Source of the DNA: Acidobacteriota bacterium
Lineage (GTDB): Bacteria > Acidobacteriota > Blastocatellia > Pyrinomonadales > Pyrinomonadaceae
Assembly: GCA_020199835.1 (NCBI GenBank)
Contig: JAIVJV010000004.1
Location: forward strand, 360,342-424,341
Direction of reading: 5' to 3'
DNA length: 64,000 bases
The notes beneath the pieces are model-generated. The model was not told the DNA's origin and did not search any database. It saw only the letters and a program-made list of their open reading frames with translations. Position 1 is the first letter of the stretch; each line of letters begins with the position of its first letter. Position numbers and translations under genes: made by a program. This document shows positions 16,497 to 23,421 of the stretch, piece by piece.

Positions 16497-18134
16497 ATGA
16501 AAAAAATCTTCTTGATGTTGCTGTTTCTGATCGGCCTCTCGTGCCAGGTTTTTACTCAGACGCCGGCGAAAGACTTTGCCGGTTCGTGGCACGGAACGCT
16601 TGATGCGGGCGGGCAGAAGCTTCGTTTGGTCGTTACCGTGACGAAATCGGAGGCGGGCGCTTACGCGGGTAAATTAGACAGCGTCGATCAAGGCGCGACG
16701 ATCCCGATTGACACAATCACCGTCAATGGAGACGCCCTTCGCCTGGAGATCAAGTCGCCCGCGATCGTCTTCGAAGGCACCCTGAACAAAGAGCGCATGG
16801 AGTTGACGGGGACGTTCACCCAGGGCGATCAAAAGTTCCCACTCACCCTCAAGCGCGGCGAGCAGTCAGCGGTTAGTCAAACGCCGGCACAAGGCTTGGA
16901 AGGTTCGTGGCTGGGTACGCTTGAAGCGGGCGGGCAGAAGCTTCGTTTGGTCGTGACCGTGACGAAATCGGAGGCGGGCGCTTACGCGGGTAAATTAGAC
17001 AGCGTCGATCAAGGCGCGACCATCCCGATTGACACAATTACGGTGAATGGCGATGCCGTGCGCTTGGAGATCAAGTCGCCCGCGATCGTCTTCGAAGGTA
17101 CCCTGAATAAAGAACGCACAGAGTTGACCGGGACGTTCACCCAGGGCGACCAACCGTTCCCGCTCAGCTTCAAGCGCAGCGAACAGCCAGCCGTAACGCC
17201 GACGCCGAAGCCGAAGCCCGACTACTCCGCGCCCGCTGACGCACCCTACATCGCGGAAGAGGTGTTGGTGAAAACGCCAGCCGGCCACACGCTTGCCGGC
17301 ACGCTGACGCTGCCGAAGAGCGCAAGCCGCACGAAACCCGTGAGCGCGATCGTCACCGTCACGGGATCCGGGCCGCAGGACCGCGACGAGAATATCGGTC
17401 TGCCAGGGTTTCGGCCCTTCCGTCAGATCGCGGATTCGCTGGGGCGCCGCGGGATCGCCGTGCTGCGCATGGACGACCGTGGGACAGGGGCATCTGGTGG
17501 CACGTTCAAAGGCTCGACCAGCGCCGACTTCGCCGAGGACGTGCGCGCCGGCTTGGCGTATCTGCGCACGCGACCGGAGATCAGGGCCGACCGCCTCGCG
17601 GTGCTCGGTCACAGCGAGGGCGCGATAATCGCCCCCATGGTTGCCGAAAAGGAACCCACGTTGCGAGCCATCGTGCTGCTCGCCGGCATCGCGCAGCCGG
17701 GGCGCACCGCGCTCCACTTCCAGCTCAAGAACGGCATTGAGCGCAACACGAAGCTCACACCCGAAATGCGCGCTTCGCAAATTGCCGAGATCGACAAGAG
17801 GATCGACGCGATGATGGCCGCTGACCCGTGGATGAAATTCTTTCTGACTTACGATCCCGCTCCCACCATGCGCCGCGTGAAGACGCCGGTGCTGATCCTC
17901 ACTGGCTCGCGCGACCAGCAGGCCGTGCCTGAAGAGGTGGCGCTAATTGAGGCCGCGTTCAAAGAGGGCGGAAACAACGACGTGACTGCGCGCGTGCTAC
18001 CGGATCTCAACCATCTGTTCGTGCCGGACACCGACGGCTTCCCGGGTAACTATTCGAAGCTCCCAGCGCCGGTGATGATGCACTCCGACGTGGTGGGGAT
18101 GATTACCGACTGGCTCGCTCAGCGACTCCGATGA
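16497..18134 (+). CDS. Alpha/beta hydrolase with duplicated N-terminal beta-domain, exported
   Basis: The ATG at 16497 starts a 545-residue protein with a signal peptide ending near CQVFTQ. Two nearly identical copies of a small beta domain follow (about residues 29-235; see repeat entry). A linker (TPTPKPKPDYSAPADAPY) leads to an alpha/beta-hydrolase domain with the oxyanion segment VTGSGPQDRDEN, MDDRGTGASGG, the nucleophile elbow LGHSEGAI (Ser about 371), an acid in LTGSRDQQAV and His in LPDLNHLFV. This is the dienelactone-hydrolase/serine-aminopeptidase-like group common in Acidobacteriota hydrolase clusters. It starts 17 bases after the CocE stop and ends the co-directional run. The duplicated domain may bind substrate or the cell surface; that is a guess. 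Confidence 0.87.
   Translation: MKKIFLMLLFLIGLSCQVFTQTPAKDFAGSWHGTLDAGGQKLRLVVTVTKSEAGAYAGKLDSVDQGATIPIDTITVNGDALRLEIKSPAIVFEGTLNKERMELTGTFTQGDQKFPLTLKRGEQSAVSQTPAQGLEGSWLGTLEAGGQKLRLVVTVTKSEAGAYAGKLDSVDQGATIPIDTITVNGDAVRLEIKSPAIVFEGTLNKERTELTGTFTQGDQPFPLSFKRSEQPAVTPTPKPKPDYSAPADAPYIAEEVLVKTPAGHTLAGTLTLPKSASRTKPVSAIVTVTGSGPQDRDENIGLPGFRPFRQIADSLGRRGIAVLRMDDRGTGASGGTFKGSTSADFAEDVRAGLAYLRTRPEIRADRLAVLGHSEGAIIAPMVAEKEPTLRAIVLLAGIAQPGRTALHFQLKNGIERNTKLTPEMRASQIAEIDKRIDAMMAADPWMKFFLTYDPAPTMRRVKTPVLILTGSRDQQAVPEEVALIEAAFKEGGNNDVTARVLPDLNHLFVPDTDGFPGNYSKLPAPVMMHSDVVGMITDWLAQRLR
16581..17222 (+). repeat. Tandem in-gene duplication, period 321 bp (107 codons)
   Basis: Two units, 16581-16901 and 16902-17222, are almost identical for long stretches; for example, the segment from GGGCAGAAGCTTCGTTTGGT through the GCGTCGATCAAGGCGCGAC part recurs 321 bases later with about one change. 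The duplication keeps frame and differs mainly at unit edges and at third positions, so it is recent. Confidence 0.9.
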
Positions 18135-18581
18135 TGACTGGCTCGCGCGATCTCCGCTGTGCGTCGAGTGGCTCGGTGAGTGATTGAACAATTCCGTCTC
18201 GTTCAACACGTGGGACTGAAAGACCTTGGGCCATAGGCCCAACCATTGACCCCAGAGCGAAACTGACAACTCCGTCACTCAACCCGGTCATACGAAAACT
18301 TCCGTCAGCACCGCTCATATCCTTCGATCTTCGAGTTGAGAGATGAGGCGATAAGTCAACATTATTGTTTTCAGAAGCCACTCAGACGAGCGCGTCAACC
18401 GTAACGAGCTCGTAAATACATTAGCGACCGCGCCTCACGGTCGACCGTGAAGGGCGGACCAAATTTCGGTCGCATCAGGAGAATTGGTCCATTGCTGAAC
18501 GAACCTGGAAAAACTCACCGGCTATGTCCTTATGGACGGGGCCCCAACACTCGCGTGGCGCTCGTGAAGACTAGCGCGGCC
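18135..18581. other. Intergenic region
   Basis: About 450 bases between convergent genes. Reading frames here overlap the end of the hydrolase gene or lack coding character. The only recognisable item is the 82-bp repeat at 18424-18505. Confidence 0.6.
18424..18505 (+). repeat. 82-bp dispersed repeat with palindromic core, copy 1
   Basis: This segment matches 28969-29050 at roughly 85 percent by eye. The core CCTCACGGTCGACCGTGAAGG is nearly self-complementary and is followed by the shared GCGGACCAAATTTCGGTC and a shared TCCATTGCTGA. It is non-coding. It could be a REP/MITE-like element or a structured RNA, and no terminal duplication is obvious. Confidence 0.65.
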
Positions 18582-18971
18582 TCACTTCTTCCGCTTCCAT
18601 GGCTGCGCGGCCAGCGCATCTGAGCGGCCGGGGCACGGATCGTCCACTTTGGTAAATGTCAGCGTCTCCGTCTCGTATTTCCACCGGTACGTCCCCTTTG
18701 CTGCGCCCTCTACGCAGGAGAGCGGCCCCCGCTTATCTATCAGCGTTATCTGGTCCTTCTCGATTGTGTACTCGCCCTCGACGAGCGTCTCCTCGCCTTT
18801 GCTTACGCGAAACTGTCCTTTATCGCCGAAGAAGATCGTGAACTCGCCGACTGTGTAAGTACCTTGGGGGAAATCCGACGCATCGCGGGCGGGTGCGACG
18901 CCGACGGCTGTGTTTGTTACGACGACCAACGCCGAGAAGAGAGTGAAGAGCAGGCAGGCTCGTTTGATCAT
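18582..18971 (-). CDS. Hypothetical exported protein, small beta-domain
   Basis: The ATG at 18971 is preceded by GAGGAA with a 6-base spacer and starts MIKRACLLFTLFSALVVV, a signal peptide; an ATG at 18977 is too close to that ribosome site. The 129-residue product has alternating Thr/Gly-rich beta segments (YTVGEFTIFFGDKGQFRV, GEYTIEKDQITLIDK, YRWKYETETLTFTKVDD) resembling lipocalin-like or DUF-type small barrels, and a basic C-terminus. Two Cys (SCVEG, DPCPG) could form a disulfide in the periplasm. The function is unknown. It lies just left of the first tRNA-derived core and may belong to the chromosome or to an older element. Confidence 0.7.
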   Translation of the reverse strand: MIKRACLLFTLFSALVVVTNTAVGVAPARDASDFPQGTYTVGEFTIFFGDKGQFRVSKGEETLVEGEYTIEKDQITLIDKRGPLSCVEGAAKGTYRWKYETETLTFTKVDDPCPGRSDALAAQPWKRKK

Positions 18972-19016
18972 GTTCATTTCCTCATTAAGAACGGCCAAAA
19001 CGGTAGAAACGATTAA

Positions 19017-19035
19017 GGCCACCGTAGAGGTGGCC
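19017..19035. terminator. Hairpin left of att core A
   Basis: GGCCACC (19017-19023) pairs with GGTGGCC (19029-19035) across a 5-base loop. Similar hairpins of different sequence stand just left of cores B, C and D, where those of C and D overlap integrase 3' ends. No T-run follows, so termination is only a suggestion. The nearby GAACGGCC resembles the integrase end at 42770, so an older integrase relic may lie here. Confidence 0.4.
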
Positions 19036-19052
19036 CATTACTTCTGAGATTA

Positions 19053-19239
19053 TGGTCGGGGCGAGAGGATTCGAACCTCCGAGCTCACGGTCCGGAATTA
19101 TAAGCGCGGCAAAAACGTAAGTATTTGCCTTTTCGAAAGTTGCAGCCACCAGGGAAATTCGAGCGTTTTGCATCCGTTCCCATTCTTTACCATTCGTTAT
19201 CGGTTGAGTGATGAGAATTCTGTCCACAAATTGGCCACA
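19053..19239 (-). repeat. att site A: 3' half of tRNA-Pro(CGG) plus right arm repeat
   Basis: The core 19053-19098, read on the minus strand, runs from the anticodon loop through the T-arm (GGAGGTTCGAATCCTC) and acceptor 3' strand to CCA. The matching 5' half is absent. Two bases differ from the other four cores, so it is the most diverged copy. A TCCACAAATTGGCCACA arm repeat lies at 19223-19239, 125 bp right of the core. The region between shares GCGGCAAAAACGTAAGTATT with sites B, D and E. Confidence 0.85.
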
Positions 19240-19314
19240 CATCTTACTCAATCAAAGGGGGCATATACCGTACCGCAGTTTGGGATGAATGTGTAGGCTG
19301 CGTAATGTCGATGA

Positions 19315-19930
19315 TCACTCTGGCGTATTCCAATTCGGAAGCCCTAGCTGACGGACCACGTCAAGGAATCGAACATCTGTGCGCAAATTTCTGTACTGAG
19401 GCCAACACCGAGCAGTCATGATAAATAAAGGATCCCTTATATCCACTGCTTGCTGAGCAAACACGACTGCCTGGTCTATGTCACCAGCGGCGGCAGCGGC
19501 GATTGCCATCATCCCTGGCTGGATGTATTCACTAACACTTCGTGCCTCTAGTTGAAGCAATCTCATCCTGGATGTTGAAAATGTCGTCGATGACTCGATC
19601 GTAACGCTCGGACCAGAGTTGATAGCCGTTGCTCGCATCGATCAGCCGAGCGGTTATACGTAGTCGATCACCAGACCGTCGCAAGGTTCCTTCGAGTATA
19701 GTCCCAACGTTTAGTTTTGCTCCGACAGAACGCAGGTCTTCGTTCTTACCCTTAAAAGAGAACGCCGAACTTCTTCCGGCAACTCGAACACCTTGTATTT
19801 GTCTCAGCGCGTTCAGAATTTCTTCAGTGATTCCGTCTGCGAAAAACTCCCGCTCCGAGTCCCCCGACAGGTTGTAGAACGGAAGCACTGCGATGCTTTT
19901 GGTAAGCGACCCCGATGAAAAAGAGTGGGA
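19315..19930 (-). pseudogene. Relic of TolB/FlgO-TPR regulator (internal deletion)
   Basis: On the minus strand a FlgO/TolB-N-like domain (SIAVLPFYNLSGDSEREFF, DGITEEILNALRQIQGVRVA, DGYQLWSERYD-like end) stops after IQDEIAS. In another frame, directly downstream, the C-terminal TPR end typical of the same proteins continues (GDIDQAVVFAQQAVDIRDPL, RFLDVVRQLGLPNW) to the stop at 19315. The 200 or more residues of TPRs normally between them are missing, so this is a deleted, frameshifted remnant of a CadC-like or kinase-linked TolB/TPR protein. Such genes are abundant in Acidobacteriota. Confidence 0.7.
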
Positions 19931-20009
19931 GACAGGAAATGCAGAGACAGGGGAACTCTTTGCAAATCGTCGCCACGTCCCGGCCTCTCCCTCTGCTCCC
20001 GTCTTTCCT

Positions 20010-20570
20010 GAAGACCCGCCTTTCGTAGTCCATCCATCAGATGTTCGACTAGTGTGGGCTGAAACCACTTACTCAAATCGTCGCTTACTGCATCGTTGAA
20101 GTCTGGTCTAATCACCAACAGGTCTCCTAGGGCCTTCCCGGCGGCCTCACGATTACCAAGTTGCCCGTGTGCGGCGGCAGTCATTACGAGTGTCCAGAAA
20201 TATCCTGGGATATTCACCCGAAGGTTTCCTCGAGAGCTGCGTGGTAGTTCCTTTCCTGATACGCGTTAAAAATTGAAGCGAAGCGGTACCAACCCGGGAA
20301 GTGCGGGTTGAGTTGCATTGCTGATTCTGCAACCGCACAGCCTCTCGCCCAGTCGCCCGAACAAGCGATGAACAGACCCGTCACGTTAACTGTCGCGCCG
20401 TCCATTGGATTGAGTGCAATCGTCCGCTCCGCTGCGGCCCGAAACGAAATGAGATCGCGACGGAAGAAGTAAGCTTGCGCGAGGGCTTGTGAAGCGAGGT
20501 TGCTCGAAGGTGCTAATTCAACTGCGCGTTGTGCTGCCGCAAGCGCGCGACCAAGTGGATCCGGTTTCAC
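20010..20570 (-). pseudogene. Relic of a second TPR protein C-terminus (frameshifted)
   Basis: Minus-strand TPR units (RALAAAQRAVELAPSSNLAS, AAAERTIALNPMDGATV, AMQLNPHFPGWYRF, AYQERNYHAALEE) break at about 20215 and continue in a neighbouring frame (NIPGYFWTLVMTAAAHGQLG, LGDLLVIRPDF, LVEHLMDGLRKAG). That is the usual C-terminal end of TolB/TPR adenylate-cyclase-like or CadC-like proteins. The N-terminal part is missing. It lies immediately upstream of the relic ending at 19315, so two related genes decayed side by side. Confidence 0.65.
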
Positions 20571-20680
20571 GTTGAATCCGAAGAAACTCTACCCTGCTCT
20601 CATTGAGCTTTTTGTGAGCGAGACGTTCTAAAGAAGGTTTTTGACACGCTAGTGATTCTCGTTGAGGCGGGGGCGCAGTG

Positions 20681-20731
20681 GTGTCAAAAGAGGAATTCAT
20701 GGAGAAGATTTGGCCGGATGCGTTTGTCGAG
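20681..20731 (+). pseudogene. Fragment of a CadC-type winged-helix domain
   Basis: On the plus strand the reading VSKEEFMEKIWPDAFVE matches the conserved centre of the Trans_reg_C winged helix (consensus like LVSKDELLEAVWPDTFVEE). It is only about 17 codons long with no start or continuation, so it is a relic. It is oriented opposite to the TPR relics next to it. Confidence 0.45.
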
Positions 20732-20976
20732 AACAAACGCCGGCGGCAGTCACAGCGAAGAAGAGTCCAACGAGAACGAACCGCCACCTCATGATTTGTT
20801 GCCTCGGCAGACAGTTTAGCGTGCTTTCGTTCAGAGTCTAGCTCTGTTTGTCTCGGCCTGTGGGTGGCCTGCGATCTTGAGTCATGCTGCGAGTTCGACC
20901 AGTTTGTATGGAGCTTCGCGAAGTGAGGCGACACGTTTTCGTGTCGCCTCTTTAGTCCGTTTTGCTGCGAGTTCTC

Positions 20977-21786
20977 TTACGGTGTTGCGGGCATAATGCT
21001 CAATTCCGGCACGAATCTAGCGATCGAACGTTCAAGATGCACCACTGTACCCGCGGGCATCTTCTGCACTAGTTTCAGTGCTGCTTCCGATCCGAGCGCC
21101 TGTATGAGAACAGGCCCTTTATCAAGATCAGCGAAGCTGTCGCGCATCGTGAGCGTAACGTATTCGTTGCCATCTCCTCCGAAGAGTGTCTGAGACACGA
21201 GGTAAGTGACGCCCGCCTGTTTCATTACCGGGACAAAATCGTTCTTCAGGTAGTTCTCATAATCGCTGTTTCGATTGGGTGCAACATGAACTGAGTGTAC
21301 CACTGCAAGCTTCGGCGCTCCTGTGCGTTGAGTTGCGAAACTCAAATCAGGTCGTGTCCGAACGATAAATCTACGAACGCTGTTTACAAGACTTCCTGCT
21401 TTCGTTTGCCACGCAGATATACCTTGCTGACCCAGGCCTTTTTCGAGTGGACCAGGGCCGTCGAAGTCCGCGAGTTTTGCTACCGGAGTTACAATGACAA
21501 ACTCAAATGCATCTCCGGCGGCGCCCGTACTCTGCCAAACTTCACGCCACTTGATCCCTCCCTTTTTCAGAGCCGGATTCGTAGTGTTTTTCATAAAGTT
21601 CTGAAATTCGACCATCATCTCGGGCTTGACGCTGACGACGGTGATAGACAGGAATTCCGCGGCGGGAGCCGCTTGCGGTGTTGGCGTCGGGTTCTGAGCC
21701 AGGGCTTGATGTGAGAGGGCTGCGATCAGCGTCAAGGCTGCTGCGCAGAATGCTCGTAGCAGTGTCATTGGTGTTATGTGTGTCAT
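20977..21786 (-). CDS. Exported protein with two ABM/NIPSNAP-like alpha-beta repeats
   Basis: The ATG at 21786 has AAGGA about 7 bases upstream and begins a signal peptide (MTLLRAFCAAALTLIAALSH, cleavage near QALAQ); an in-frame extension upstream is not signal-like. The mature part is about 240 residues. Two similar halves are visible: ITVVSVKPEMMVEFQNFMKN with the VRRFIVRTRPDLSF end, then VHSVHVAPNRNSDYENYLKN with HLERSIARFVPEL at the end. This resembles dimeric alpha-beta-barrel proteins, but no catalytic residues stand out. Function is unknown. It is the only intact gene in element A-B. Confidence 0.75.
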   Translation of the reverse strand: MTHITPMTLLRAFCAAALTLIAALSHQALAQNPTPTPQAAPAAEFLSITVVSVKPEMMVEFQNFMKNTTNPALKKGGIKWREVWQSTGAAGDAFEFVIVTPVAKLADFDGPGPLEKGLGQQGISAWQTKAGSLVNSVRRFIVRTRPDLSFATQRTGAPKLAVVHSVHVAPNRNSDYENYLKNDFVPVMKQAGVTYLVSQTLFGGDGNEYVTLTMRDSFADLDKGPVLIQALGSEAALKLVQKMPAGTVVHLERSIARFVPELSIMPATP

Positions 21787-22239
21787 GAATGGTTCCTTCT
21801 TTCTGGGAAAAAGGGTTGGGAGACGGTGTGTCGTTGACTGACACATTAGTGAATTGAGGGTTGCTCGCGAGCCGCGATTGCATGATTGGAAGCAACGGCT
21901 CTTCAGAAGATCACCTGCGCATTAGCCCAAGTGTGGGCGACGTAGAACGTGGGGTGGATGCTATACCACCCGTGGATGGCAATCAAGGACCTTCACATCG
22001 GTGGCGGCCTGGCGATTTTTGAAAGACCCGTGACGAGCCGAATCTCCTAACGGTAAAAAACATCTCCTAATATAGAAATGAGAGGCGAACCTGTAACGAA
22101 GCCTGCTCGCCTTCAAACTCAGGAAGCGGGTTTTTTATTTCGCCCTGGATAGCTGCAATAAGTAGTGTTTAAAGGCGAGTGATCAGGAGAGGTTTGCGAC
22201 AGGTTTGCGCACTAACGTGACAGAGCGTTCAACAACACA
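21787..22239. other. Intergenic region, no gene seen
   Basis: About 450 bases with the leader of the gene at 20977-21786 and a terminator-like hairpin at 22102-22137. No coding signal is seen. Confidence 0.55.
22102..22137 (+). terminator. Rho-independent terminator-like hairpin
   Basis: CCTGCT (22102-22107) can pair with AGCGGG (22125-22130, one G-T pair) over a 17-base loop and is followed by TTTTTTATTT. No plus-strand gene directly precedes it, so it may be left over from a lost gene. Confidence 0.4.
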
Positions 22240-22655
<416 letters not shown>

Positions 22656-22774
22656 GTTTCTTGGGAGAGGAGGACGGCTTTAAGAGCAAGAGGGTTGATG
22701 GCTCCTCTTGCTCTTTGACCAGCTTTCTTCAGTGAGTTAGTCGGGCGCCTCGCTTGCGAGTTGAATGCCCCTGG

Positions 22775-23368
22775 TCATTCGCGTTTGCGACGTTTCCGTA
22801 CCGCTCCTGCTGTCCCAATGATTCCAGTGGTCAATAGAAGGAGCGTGGCAGGTTCCGGTACGGCTTCAAGTTGTCCGCGAATCTCGCCGCCCGGAAATTG
22901 AGAGGTGTGAATGTTGAGATAGGCTTGGCCGTTGAGCAATCCGGCAATAAATGCCGCCTGTGCTCCTGCAACTGTTCCGCCGTTTGCGGTGATGAACGCC
23001 GGGTTGTATGTCGACGCAAGCGTCAGGTCAAACGTTTGTAGAAAAGTACCTGTCGTGACGCCGAGTGGAAACCCAGGAAACGTTGGAACCACCGTAGCAG
23101 GGATTGCTGTGCCTGTTGGTCCAGCACAACAGTGGATGTGAGCCGCAGTCGTGGGACTTAGCAGACCGGCAAAAGCAAGGTTGATTGTTAGTTGATTGGT
23201 AACCGTATCCAGCGTTACCAAGGCACTACCGATTCCCGGCGACGCCGTTGGTGGTACTTCTTTCGGTCCTGTCAGTGTCGTGGTAAACACGACTTGATCT
23301 GCTTTTGCTACTGTAACGAGAAGCAAAAGCGTAAATGCAAGCCCAAGTAGATTCACTTTTTTCTTCAT
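22775..23368 (-). CDS. CHRD-domain protein with PEP-CTERM sorting signal
   Basis: The product has 197 residues. GGGAGG about 7 bases upstream supports the ATG at 23368. A signal peptide (LGLAFTLLLLVTVAKA) is followed by a CHRD domain: VVFTTTLTGPKEVPPTASP, GSALVTLDTVTNQLTINLAF, AHIHCCAGPTGT, then GQAYLNIHTSQFPGGEIRGQ. The C-terminus VPEPATLLLLTTGIIG plus a basic tail is the PEP-CTERM signal, processed by an exosortase and usually found in biofilm-forming bacteria that make extracellular polysaccharide. The protein should end up outside the inner membrane. It is 53 bases downstream of the oxidase-like gene and is probably co-transcribed with it. Confidence 0.92.
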   Translation of the reverse strand: MKKKVNLLGLAFTLLLLVTVAKADQVVFTTTLTGPKEVPPTASPGIGSALVTLDTVTNQLTINLAFAGLLSPTTAAHIHCCAGPTGTAIPATVVPTFPGFPLGVTTGTFLQTFDLTLASTYNPAFITANGGTVAGAQAAFIAGLLNGQAYLNIHTSQFPGGEIRGQLEAVPEPATLLLLTTGIIGTAGAVRKRRKRE

Positions 23369-23421
23369 TCATTGCCCTCCCTTTTTCGTTCCTAAATCGT
23401 CATCCTGCAGGTCAGTCAGGC

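Noticed and set aside
20518..20934. 138-codon minus-strand frame next to the TPR relic
   Set aside because: It has no domain; it overlaps the relic in another frame and the plus-strand winged-helix fragment.
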